Shown here in pieces: positions 16,737 through 24,400 of a stretch of 37,253 nucleotides of DNA (the first letter of the stretch is position 1; each line of letters begins with the position of its first letter). The translations under genes were made by a program, and so were the position numbers. Source of the DNA: UMGS1933 sp051891435. Lineage in GTDB: Bacteria; Bacillota; Clostridia; TANB77; CAG-508. Under the pieces are notes generated by a model. That model made no database searches, was not told where the DNA came from, and was given only the letters and a program-made list of their open reading frames with translations. The stretch is taken from assembly GCA_051891435.1 (NCBI GenBank), contig JBJFFE010000057.1, positions 1 to 37,253 on the forward strand. The letters are read 5' to 3'.

Positions 16737-17006
16737 TTAAATTTTTTTCAAATATTCTTCTAATTCAGATAATCGGATTTTCTGTACTAAATTAGAGATA
16801 TAAACATCATTAGAATAATTGAAAACTAGAAAAGTAATATTTTTTATAATTACTCTATGTGGCTCAATATATGAGATATTAGTTTTATCAATTTTTCTTA
16901 TACTGCCATTGATAAAGGTAGGAGTAACCTTTGAGAACTCACATATAAATTCAATTCTTTTCTTTAAGCTTTCCTCAAATCGCAATTCTTCCTTAATTAT
17001 CTTCAT
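16737..17006 (-). CDS. Hypothetical small protein
   Basis: An 89-aa ORF (MKIIKEELRFEESLKKRIEF...) rich in Lys, Ile and Glu with a C-terminal helix SELEEYLKKI. A longer open frame runs upstream through the tRNA-Leu and its terminator and cannot be coding. Starts at 17006 and 17018 both follow AAAGGAAAGG, and I chose 17006 for spacing. I recognise no domain. No neighbour clearly shares its transcript. Confidence 0.5.
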   Translation of the reverse strand: MKIIKEELRFEESLKKRIEFICEFSKVTPTFINGSIRKIDKTNISYIEPHRVIIKNITFLVFNYSNDVYISNLVQKIRLSELEEYLKKI

Positions 17007-17054
17007 TTCAAGCACCATCCTTTCCTTTAAAGATTGGATGACTTTTTTTGCATT

Positions 17055-17084
17055 AAAAAAAATCAACCATTTCTGATTGATTTT
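17055..17084 (-). terminator. Terminator of the tRNA-Leu transcript
   Basis: AAAATCAATC pairs with GGTTGATTTT around a short loop, followed by a U run on the minus strand, about 40 nt past the tRNA 3' end. Confidence 0.8.
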
Positions 17085-17125
17085 CATATCATCTGTTCTA
17101 TAAGAAGTTCGAACAGATACGTCAT

Positions 17126-17208
17126 TGGTGCCGATGGTGGGACTCGAACCCACATGGTTTCCCGCATGATTTTGAGTCATGTGCGTCTGCCAGTTCCGCC
17201 ACATCGGC
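17126..17208 (-). tRNA. tRNA-Leu (anticodon CAA)
   Basis: The acceptor GCCGATG pairs with its complement, and CCA is encoded. The anticodon stem CATGA/TCATG holds loop CTCAAAA, giving anticodon CAA (reads UUG). The T arm is GTGGGTTCGAGTCCCAC, with a class II variable arm. The anticodon loop is an ordinary seven bases. Confidence 0.97.
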
Positions 17209-17217
17209 ATTTTGGTT

Positions 17218-17246
17218 ATTATACAATATATTTTGTTTTTTTGCAA
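17218..17246 (-). promoter_or_regulatory. Promoter of tRNA-Leu
   Basis: TTGCAA (17241-17246) and TATAAT (17218-17223) on the minus strand have a 17-nt spacer, ten bases upstream of the mature tRNA. Confidence 0.8.
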
Positions 17247-17301
17247 TAAAATTTTAAAATTTTAGGGCACAATCTGTGCCCCTTCATTTTTATTATTTTC
17301 T

Positions 17302-18289
17302 TTATCTTGCACCTTTGTCATATGGTATTCCTTCTGCCTTTGGTGCTGCTGATTTCTTTGATGTTAATATTAATACTATCATTGTTACTATATATGGTAT
17401 CATTAAGTATAAATAATTTGATTCTGCTATGTTTTCAAATTTTGGCAAGAATGCTAAACTTGCACTATAGTTTCCTATTATTTTAAATAATGCAAAGAAC
17501 ATTGATGCAAAAAATATTCTTAATGGTTTCCAGTTTCCAAATATCATAACTGCTAATGCTAAGAAACCATATCCTGCAACTGTAGATTGGAATCCAGAGC
17601 CTGCTGCTATTGTATATGCTAAGCCTCCTATTCCTCCTAATATTCCAGAAATTATTGTTCCTGCATATCTCATTTTATATACACTAATTCCTACCGAGTC
17701 TGCTGCTTGTGGGTGTTCTCCACATGCACGTAATCTTAAGCCAAATTTTGTTTTATATAATACAATAATTGATATTATTAATATTATAAAAGCTATTGGT
17801 GTTGTTAAAAATCCATTTTTAAATATTACATTATGCCAAAAGTCTGGTAGCTGATTTATTCCTAAGCTAGCTTCTGTAATTCTTGTCCATGTTGGTAAGT
17901 TTATTGTAGTGTTTCCTTGTCCTTGAATTGCCCAAGAAAGTACTACTGCAAATGCTGGTGCTAAAGTATTTAATGCCGTTCCTCCTATTGTTTGGTCTGC
18001 CTTTAGGTTGATTGCTGCAAATGCTAATAGTAAAGAAAATATTGCACCGTGCGATTGCTGCAACCAGTATTGCAATTATCATTCCCAAATATGGATGTTC
18101 TACTCCAAACCCCATAGTGTTTAATTTTCCCAAAGCAAGACAACCAAATAATGCTCCTATAATCATTATTCCTTCTAAAGCAATATTGATTACACCACTT
18201 CTTTCTGAAAACATTCCTCCTAAAGCAACTAGCATTAATGGTACTGCAAATATAATTGTTGCTCCTAATATATCTCCAAATAAAGCCAT
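17302..18289 (-). CDS. ABC transporter permease (BMP/nucleoside type, second subunit), read through one CGGT site
   Basis: A 328-aa inner-membrane permease of the branched-chain/nucleoside family (NupQ or YufQ type), with PLMLVALGGMFSERSGVINIALEG, then NLKADQTIGGTALNTLAPAF, KTKFGLRLRACGEHPQAADSVGI and MRYAGTIISGILGGIGG. The frame breaks at GCA CGG T (18046-18052). Skipping the C gives AAIAGAIFSLLLAFAAINL and a continuous protein. Its start overlaps the stop of the first permease by one base. It is the last gene of the four-gene transporter cluster. Confidence 0.92.
18046..18049 (-). other. CGGT recoding site in the ABC permease gene
   Basis: In-frame CGG follows an Ala GCA codon inside a transmembrane helix. 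Skipping the C gives the helix-compatible AAIAGAIFSLLLAF. The zero frame turns into polar and Cys/Asn sequence. Confidence 0.9.
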
Positions 18290-19449
18290 TATTTTTGCAC
18301 CTCCTTTGGTTTTTCTTCTACTTTTTCTTCATTAACATTGTTATTATTCTTTCTTATTAATAATTTTCCTAACTTTAGTTTAAACAAGAATGAAAATGCA
18401 CTTAAGTAAACTATTGCTGATATTATAATATTTATTATTTCTGTACTATATTTATATCTTTGAAGCGCTTCTCCTCCAACTTGTATATATGAAATAAATA
18501 AACTACTAAATATTACACCTATTGGATTTGATGATGCAAGTAATGCTACTGGAATTCCATTAAATCCCATTGCTGGTAAAGTTTTTTCTATTAAATATTC
18601 TGCTGTTCCACTTAAATAATAAATTCCTCCTGCAAGTCCTGCAAGTCCTCCAGCAATTGCCATTGAAAGAATTATATTCTTCTTTGAATTTATTCCTGCA
18701 TATATACTAGCATTTTTGTTAAATCCACATGCTTTTAATTCATATCCGAAAACTGTTTTACTTAAAATTATATATATAATAATTGCTACTCCTATTGATA
18801 TAAATATACTAATATTCATATAAGACGAATTTTCAAATAGAGTATTTAGTCCACCTTTTGGAATAATAGTTTGTGTTTCATGAAAGGCTTGTACTAAAGA
18901 TAAATTTGCTGTTCTATTTGTTATTGAACCTGCCCAATAATTTTGTATCATCATTGGTATATTTTTAATCAAAACATTAACTGCATATAGTCCTATCCAG
19001 TTAAACATAATTGATGTAATTACTTCATTTACATTAAATAATGCTTTACAAATTCCTGGGAAAAATCCCCATATCATTCCCCCTAGGAATGCAAATATTA
19101 GTGATACATACCAAGGGTTTCCTAAAACAATAGCTGAAAACAATGCACAAAATGCCCCAACAACATATTGTCCAGAAGCTCCTATATTAAATAATCCTGT
19201 TTTAAAAGCAAAAGCTACTGAAAGACCTGTTAAAATTAATGGGGCTGCTTGGTATAAAACTTTAGCGAATTTGTCTGGTGAAGAAAATCCGGTCGTTAGT
19301 AAACTGTTTAACCCATCAAGAGCTTTTGTTTTATTAAAAATTAATAGTAATATAAATCCAAGCACTAATCCTATACATATTGATATTATTGATGCTAAAC
19401 AACTTATAAATCCCTTACTTTGGAAAAGTCTTTTTAATTTATTTTTCAT
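18289..19449 (-). CDS. ABC transporter permease (BMP/nucleoside type, first subunit)
   Basis: A 386-aa polytopic permease (NupP or YufP type) with about eight to ten helices. Signatures are AFAFKTGLFNIGASGQYVVGAF, NVNEVITSIMFNWIGLY, GYELKACGFNKNASIYAGI and GGLAGLAGGIYYLSG. The start at 19449 has GGGGGAGGA upstream and lies inside the last codons of the ATPase gene. An open frame to 19500 only extends into that gene. It partners with the second permease to form the membrane channel. The C-terminal tail is Glu/Lys-rich. Confidence 0.93.
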   Translation of the reverse strand: MKNKLKRLFQSKGFISCLASIISICIGLVLGFILLLIFNKTKALDGLNSLLTTGFSSPDKFAKVLYQAAPLILTGLSVAFAFKTGLFNIGASGQYVVGAFCALFSAIVLGNPWYVSLIFAFLGGMIWGFFPGICKALFNVNEVITSIMFNWIGLYAVNVLIKNIPMMIQNYWAGSITNRTANLSLVQAFHETQTIIPKGGLNTLFENSSYMNISIFISIGVAIIIYIILSKTVFGYELKACGFNKNASIYAGINSKKNIILSMAIAGGLAGLAGGIYYLSGTAEYLIEKTLPAMGFNGIPVALLASSNPIGVIFSSLFISYIQVGGEALQRYKYSTEIINIIISAIVYLSAFSFLFKLKLGKLLIRKNNNNVNEEKVEEKPKEVQK

Positions 19450-20995
19450 TATTGTCCTCCCCCTTTTTGTCTTTATTTGCTCCTGCCATATATAATCCAA
19501 GTTCCTGTAAAGTAGTTTTTTTAGGGTCTAATTCTCCAACAATTTCTCCCTCATACATTACTAATATCCTATCAGATACATTCATTACTTCATCTAATTC
19601 CAAAGATACCAATAATACTGCTTTTCCATTATCTCTTTGTTCTACTATTTTTTCATGAATATACTCAATAGCTCCAACATCCAAACCTCTTGTTGGTTGC
19701 ACTGCGACTAATAATTCTGGATTCTTATCAATTTCTCTTGCAACGATTGCTTTTTGTTGATTTCCACCAGACATTCCTCTTGCACTTGATACAGCTCCTT
19801 CTCCTGAACGTATATCAAATTCTTTTATTAATTTATTTGTGTAATTCCTTACTTCTTTAAATTTTATAAAACCTTTTATTTGGAATTTAGGCTCCCAATA
19901 TCTTTGTAATACCATGTTTTGTTCTAAAGAATAATCTAATATTAGACCATGTTTATGTCTATCTTCAGGAATATGACTCATACCCATTTTTGACCTTTGT
20001 CTTATTTTTGCTCTCGTAATATCTTTGCCTAAGAAATTTATTGTTCCACTTGATACTTTTTGCAAACCTGTTATTCCTGCTACGAGTTCAGTTTGGCCAT
20101 TTCCATCAATACCTGCGATACAAACAATTTCTCCCTGTCTTACATTAAAGGAAACGTTTTTTACAGCTTTTTTCTTATGGTTTTTAGAATCTATTGATAA
20201 ATTGTGAACCTCTAAGATAGTTTTTCCAGGTATCATTTCTTTTTTATCTACTTTAAATTTTACTTTTCTTCCTACCATCATTTCTGATAATTCTTCTTTA
20301 GTAGTATCTTTTACATTTACAGTTCCTATATATTTACCCTTTCTTAAAACTGTACATCTATCAGCTACTGCCATAATCTCGTTTAATTTATGAGTAATAA
20401 ATAAAATTGATTTTCCTTCTTTTGTAAATTCTCTCATAATTTCCATTAGTTCGTCTATTTCTTGTGGGGTTAAAACTGCTGTAGGTTCATCGAAAATTAA
20501 AATCTCATTATCTCTATAAAGCATTTTTAGTATCTCAACTCTTTGTTGCATTCCTACACTAATATCAGAAATCAATGCATCTGGGTCAACTTTTAGTTTA
20601 TACCTTTCACTTAAATCCATTATTTTTTTTCTAGCTTCATCTTTTTTTAGAAAGCCTAGTTTGTTAGGCTCTACACCTAAAATAATATTATCAAGCACTG
20701 TAAAACACTCAACCAATTTAAAATGTTGATGAACCATACCAATATTTAATTCATTTGCATCTGTTGGCGAATTTATTTTAACTTCTTTACCATTTTTCTT
20801 AATAATACCTTTTTCTGGTTGATACAAACCAAATAATACACTCATTAATGTAGATTTTCCTGCTCCATTTTCTCCAAGCAAAGCATGAATTTCACCTTTT
20901 TTTAGTTTAAGTGTAACATTATCATTCGCCTTTATCCCAGGGAATTCCTTAGTAATATTTAACATTTCAATTACATATTCTTCATTTTTCTTCAT
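19439..20995 (-). CDS. ABC transporter ATP-binding protein, duplicated (BMP/nucleoside type)
   Basis: A 518-aa protein with two ABC domains. The first has Walker A GENGAGKST, Q-loop MVHQHF, signature SVGMQQR and Walker B LIFDEPTAVL. The second has a degenerate Walker A (GIDGNGQTE), signature SGGNQQK and VAVQPTRGLDVG in the Walker B position, as usual in the sugar/nucleoside NupO or YufO type. It powers the two permeases encoded downstream. A stem-loop separates it from the upstream binding-protein gene. It overlaps the first permease start by 11 nt. Confidence 0.95.
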   Translation of the reverse strand: MKKNEEYVIEMLNITKEFPGIKANDNVTLKLKKGEIHALLGENGAGKSTLMSVLFGLYQPEKGIIKKNGKEVKINSPTDANELNIGMVHQHFKLVECFTVLDNIILGVEPNKLGFLKKDEARKKIMDLSERYKLKVDPDALISDISVGMQQRVEILKMLYRDNEILIFDEPTAVLTPQEIDELMEIMREFTKEGKSILFITHKLNEIMAVADRCTVLRKGKYIGTVNVKDTTKEELSEMMVGRKVKFKVDKKEMIPGKTILEVHNLSIDSKNHKKKAVKNVSFNVRQGEIVCIAGIDGNGQTELVAGITGLQKVSSGTINFLGKDITRAKIRQRSKMGMSHIPEDRHKHGLILDYSLEQNMVLQRYWEPKFQIKGFIKFKEVRNYTNKLIKEFDIRSGEGAVSSARGMSGGNQQKAIVAREIDKNPELLVAVQPTRGLDVGAIEYIHEKIVEQRDNGKAVLLVSLELDEVMNVSDRILVMYEGEIVGELDPKKTTLQELGLYMAGANKDKKGEDNNEK

Positions 20996-21014
20996 GTTTA
21001 TTCCTCTTCTACTA

Positions 21015-21050
21015 CAAAAGGCTAGGCTTTATATAGAGCCCAGCCTTTTG
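21015..21050 (-). terminator. Intercistronic stem-loop, possible partial terminator
   Basis: AAAAGGCT.GGCT pairs with AGCC.AGCCTTTT with one mismatch, between the binding-protein gene and the ATPase gene. The U-tract is poor. Such hairpins often give higher levels of the upstream binding-protein mRNA, which is an inference here. Confidence 0.6.
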
Positions 21051-21067
21051 CTGATTTTTATATTTAA

Positions 21068-22165
21068 TTAATCTTGATAATCTACAGTTATGTTAACTTT
21101 TGGTTTAACATTTTTATCTGAACTATTGCTTATTGTAATTGTTCCATTTTTTACATCATCGAATAATTTTTCATATTCTGCAACTGTAAACTTTGTTAAT
21201 CTCCAAGAAGTTTCTGCTGTTGGTAATCCAACGCAATTATCTTTCGCTCCTAATGTAGCTGTTTTTCCTGCTAAATCTACAGGCCATTTTTTATCTGCTG
21301 TAGCATATAAGTCTTTTAATGCTAATTTAACAGATGTAGTTAAATCTTTCATTGCAGATGTAATTATAGTTTCTGATTCAAAGTATTGATCTTTGTCAAC
21401 TCCTATAACTTTAGCATTTGCTGCTTCTGCTGCACTTGTTGCTGAAAGATAGATTCCTCCACCACAAGCAAATACTACTTCTGTTCCATCAGAATACCAA
21501 GATTCCATTTTTGTTTTTATTTCGTCTGTTGGAGAAAAGCTTCCTGAATACCAATATTTTATTTTTACATCTTTTTCATTTCCTAATTTTTTAGCTGCAT
21601 CATTAGCGCCTTGTACAAATCCATATCCGTAACGAATAACTGCTGGTACATCCATTCCACCTAAGAATCCAAGTTTAGTGTATCCATCCATTACTGCTGC
21701 ATATCCTGCAAAATATCCTGCTTGTTCTTCTTGGTATAAAATACAATGTACATTTGATGCTGTTTTGTAATTATAATCTGCATCATGTGGCTCTCCATCT
21801 AGTAATAAGAATTGTACTTCTGGATAGCTATCTTGTATTTCGTAAACTGCTTCTTCAAATAAGAATCCTGGGCAAACAACAACTTTTGCTCCTGTTTCAA
21901 TAGCTGTTTTCATTGTTTCAACACGAGCTGCTGTAGTGTCTTCAGATGGTTTGTAATAGTTGTAAGAAATCTTATTTTCTTCTGCATAAGCTTTTACACC
22001 CTCCCAAGCACTTTGGTTAAAAGATTTGTCATCAATATTTCCTACGTCTGTTACAAGTGCGATTTCATATGTATCATTCTTTGTTGTTTTTCCACAACCT
22101 GCAATAAGTAGGCATGACACTGAAAGTAAAAGTATTAATGTCAAAATTGTTAAAAATTTTTTCAT
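21068..22165 (-). CDS. BMP-family substrate-binding lipoprotein
   Basis: A 365-aa lipoprotein with a signal peptide and lipobox LIAGC (Cys near residue 24). The mature part begins YEIALVTDVGNIDDKSFNQSAWEG, the family motif, followed by GFLGGMDVPAVIRYGYGFVQGA, VFACGGGIY and VIGVDKDQY. Family members bind nucleosides and deliver them to the permeases. The first gene of the cluster, with a consensus promoter and GAAAGGGG SD. With the adjacent MTA/SAH nucleosidase it suggests purine nucleoside salvage. The exact ligand is not decidable. Confidence 0.94.
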   Translation of the reverse strand: MKKFLTILTLILLLSVSCLLIAGCGKTTKNDTYEIALVTDVGNIDDKSFNQSAWEGVKAYAEENKISYNYYKPSEDTTAARVETMKTAIETGAKVVVCPGFLFEEAVYEIQDSYPEVQFLLLDGEPHDADYNYKTASNVHCILYQEEQAGYFAGYAAVMDGYTKLGFLGGMDVPAVIRYGYGFVQGANDAAKKLGNEKDVKIKYWYSGSFSPTDEIKTKMESWYSDGTEVVFACGGGIYLSATSAAEAANAKVIGVDKDQYFESETIITSAMKDLTTSVKLALKDLYATADKKWPVDLAGKTATLGAKDNCVGLPTAETSWRLTKFTVAEYEKLFDDVKNGTITISNSSDKNVKPKVNITVDYQD

Positions 22166-22203
22166 TTAAAAAACCCCTTTCAAATTTGTTTTTTGATGAC
22201 TTG

Positions 22204-22232
22204 ATTATATCAATACCTTTTTTAAAATACAA
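22204..22232 (-). promoter_or_regulatory. Promoter of the BMP transporter cluster
   Basis: TTGTAT (22227-22232) and TATAAT (22204-22209) on the minus strand have a 17-nt spacer. I see no purine riboswitch in the short leader. Confidence 0.75.
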
Positions 22233-22250
22233 CCTTTTTTTAAAATTTTT

Positions 22251-22928
22251 TTAAATTTGCTCTATAACCTTTGCACAGTTTTTAGCTGCAAGCTTTACAA
22301 ACTCATCATATTCCATATAATTATTTCCATTTGGAATATCTGAAATAGACCTTACTACTATGAAAGGTACCTTATTTAAAAAGCAAACTTGTCCAATTGC
22401 AGCACCTTCCATCTCCACACAATCGCAATTAAATTTTGCTCGTATTTTTTCTTTCATTTTTATATCTTGCACAAATATATCACCAGATGCAATAGTTCCT
22501 GTTATTATTTTTATATCATCAATTTTTATTTTTCTAAATTTTTCTACCAAAACTTTATCACTTTTAAATATTTTACCTGTATCAGTAATATATCCTTTCT
22601 CATGTCCAAATGCAGTAATATCAAAATCATGTTGAACTAGCTTTTCTCCTATTACTATATCTCCAATTTGTAAATTGCTACTTAGTCCACCAGCAACCCC
22701 TACATTAACAATATATTGTAAACTAAAACTATCTGTTAATATTTGTGTTGTTCTTGCAGCATTTACTTTACCTACTCCACATTTTACTAATATATAATTA
22801 TTGCTATTTATTCTACCTTTATAAAAATCTAAATCATAAATAGTCTCTTTTTCTAATTCAGACATTATCTCTTTAACTGCTTCTAATTCTTCTATGGTAG
22901 CAACTATAATACCAATATAATTTTCCAT
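22251..22928 (-). CDS. mtnN: 5'-methylthioadenosine/S-adenosylhomocysteine nucleosidase
   Basis: A 225-aa nucleoside phosphorylase-fold hydrolase that removes adenine from MTA and SAH in methionine salvage and AdoMet recycling. It shows IGIIVATIEELEAV, ILVKCGVGKVNAA, VNVGVAGGLS, IASGDIFV, CDCVEMEGAAIGQVC and the catalytic region VRSISDIPNG. Length is normal. It precedes the transporter cluster in the same direction, so the two may belong to one purine-salvage unit, though a promoter lies between them. Confidence 0.93.
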   Translation of the reverse strand: MENYIGIIVATIEELEAVKEIMSELEKETIYDLDFYKGRINSNNYILVKCGVGKVNAARTTQILTDSFSLQYIVNVGVAGGLSSNLQIGDIVIGEKLVQHDFDITAFGHEKGYITDTGKIFKSDKVLVEKFRKIKIDDIKIITGTIASGDIFVQDIKMKEKIRAKFNCDCVEMEGAAIGQVCFLNKVPFIVVRSISDIPNGNNYMEYDEFVKLAAKNCAKVIEQI

Positions 22929-22983
22929 ACTCTTTTCCTTCTTTCTTTAGCATTATATAATATAAATTCTAAGTATGCAATGC

Positions 22984-23015
22984 AAAAAAGAGAATGAGGA
23001 AAATCATTCTCTTTT
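22984..23015 (-). terminator. Terminator after cotJC
   Basis: AAAAGAGAATGA pairs with TCATTCTCTTTT around a short loop, followed by U on the minus strand, just past the cotJC stop. Confidence 0.9.
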
Positions 23016-23023
23016 CTTCTATT

Positions 23024-23617
23024 TTAACAATTACTGTCATTCATATAAAATTTCTTTTCAGCTAATTTATCTTGAACTCCTCTTAGTGCTTCTCCGAATC
23101 TTTGAAAGTGAACTACTTCTCTTTCTCTTAAAAATCTTAATACATCTACTACATCTTTTTCATCTGCAGATAAATCAATTAATTTTTCATAAGTAGCTCT
23201 AGCTTTTTGCTCTGCTGCTAAATCTTCTTGAAGGTCTGCTATTGGGTCCCCTTTAACAGCTATTGATGCTGCATTCCATGGCCAACCTGCAGCTGCTTGT
23301 GGATATACTCCCCAACCATGATCTGTATAATATGCTCCTACTCCTGCGTTTTTCATTTCTTCTGCTGAACATCCATCAGTTAATTGATGAACTAAAGTTC
23401 CAACCATTTCTAAATGAGCTAGTTCTTCTGTACCTATATCATTTAATATTGCCTTTGATTTTTGGTCTGGCATTCCAAATCTTTGACTTAAGTATCTAAG
23501 AGAAGCTCCTAATTCTCCATCTGGTCCTCCATATTGAGATATTATCATTCCTGCAAGTTTAGGATTTCTATTTTTTATTTTTATTGGATATTCTAATACT
23601 TTATTATAAGTCCACAT
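23024..23617 (-). CDS. cotJC: Spore coat protein CotJC, manganese-catalase family
   Basis: A 197-aa four-helix-bundle protein of the Mn-catalase family: LAGMIISQYGGPDGELGASLRYLSQRF, ILNDIGTEELAHLEMVGTLV with the metal-binding EExxH, and DLAAEQKARATYEKLI with another Glu ligand set, then FLREREVVHFQRFGEAL. In spore formers it sits in the inner coat, assembled with CotJA and CotJB. It is the last gene of a three-gene cluster, 3 nt after cotJB. Evidence that the lineage makes spores or recently did. Confidence 0.95.
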   Translation of the reverse strand: MWTYNKVLEYPIKIKNRNPKLAGMIISQYGGPDGELGASLRYLSQRFGMPDQKSKAILNDIGTEELAHLEMVGTLVHQLTDGCSAEEMKNAGVGAYYTDHGWGVYPQAAAGWPWNAASIAVKGDPIADLQEDLAAEQKARATYEKLIDLSADEKDVVDVLRFLREREVVHFQRFGEALRGVQDKLAEKKFYMNDSNC

Positions 23618-23620
23618 ATT

Positions 23621-23947
23621 CTAATAATTCCCCCTTTCCCATGGCCAAGGTTCCTCTAGCCATCTCCATTTATTACATGGGAAATAAATAGAAAGAGGTC
23701 CATAAACCTTTTGATATTTATCCATTAGCTCTTTTAGTTCTTTTGTATATTTTCTGTGTAAGCACAATGCTTTTTGGTCTTCGGGATGTGTATTTAAGTA
23801 TAAACCTAATTCAATTACTGCGAAGTTGAGTTCCCTAATTTGCATTAACATTTCTTTTCTTTCGCAATCATTTCTTTCTGCTTTACTATTTTCCATAACC
23901 ATGTTATTGTCTCCACATAAACAATCTCTTTTTTCATTTTCTTCCAT
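23621..23947 (-). CDS. cotJB: Spore coat protein CotJB
   Basis: A 108-aa protein with LMQIRELNFAVIELGLYLNTHPEDQKAL and the C-terminal YGPLSIYFPCNKWRWLEEPWPWE, both typical of CotJB. The N-terminal 30 residues are longer and Cys/Lys-rich (EKRDCLCGDNNMVMENSK). An internal Met at residue 30 (MLMQIRE) would give the usual shorter form, but the ATG at 23947 overlaps the upstream stop, which favours the long form. Confidence 0.9.
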   Translation of the reverse strand: MEENEKRDCLCGDNNMVMENSKAERNDCERKEMLMQIRELNFAVIELGLYLNTHPEDQKALCLHRKYTKELKELMDKYQKVYGPLSIYFPCNKWRWLEEPWPWERGNY

Positions 23948-24297
23948 TAACCATTACACCCCTCTTTTATCCTATTTGTATTTCTAATGTATTCTATTTC
24001 TCTTTGACTTTGGCCTGGCATATAAGGGCTAACTAGTTCTGGAAATATTGTTCCCATTTTTAATCCAACACTTGGAATAAATGTTTTATCCATTCTTTGA
24101 ATTGGAACATAACTTTGACCAAACATAGGATTTTCTGGAAAATAATTATATTCTTCATCGAATCCACATGCACATTCATCATACATATTATTATAATTCA
24201 TTACCTCTGAGCATGCTTCTTGCATATAATCATTATTTTCATAATTATTATTACATCCACAGCTATAGCCTCTTTTTTGCATACAATTTCTATACAT
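23947..24297 (-). CDS. cotJA: CotJA-like spore coat associated protein
   Basis: A 116-aa protein, first of the cotJ cluster. The C-terminal half has MDKTFIPSVGLKMGTIFPELVSPYMPGQSQ, which matches the CotJA core. The N-terminal half is an unusual Cys-, Asn- and Tyr-rich stretch (RNCMQKRGYSCGCNNN, then ACSEVM and ECACGF) absent from typical 80-aa CotJA, perhaps for disulphide or metal cross-links in the coat. AAGGAGG precedes the ATG. Confidence 0.85.
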   Translation of the reverse strand: MYRNCMQKRGYSCGCNNNYENNDYMQEACSEVMNYNNMYDECACGFDEEYNYFPENPMFGQSYVPIQRMDKTFIPSVGLKMGTIFPELVSPYMPGQSQREIEYIRNTNRIKEGCNG

Positions 24298-24362
24298 TAA
24301 TTTTTCCTCCTTTTTCTAACGTATAGTATATTTTATGATTCAAAATCTTAAAATGTCCCAAC

Positions 24363-24400
24363 AAAAAAAGACTTTACCCTTTACAGTAAAGTCTTTTTTT
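24363..24400. terminator. Terminator after glnN
   Basis: AAAAAAAGACTTTAC pairs with GTAAAGTCTTTTTTT around an eight-base loop, immediately after the glnN stop. It probably insulates cotJ from glnN. Confidence 0.9.

Noticed and set aside
17019..17246. Upstream part of the long open frame ending at 16737
   Set aside because: It runs through tRNA-Leu and its terminator, so it cannot be protein coding.
22166..22250. Purine riboswitch before the BMP transporter genes
   Set aside because: The leader is under 50 nt after the promoter and lacks the conserved junction sequences.
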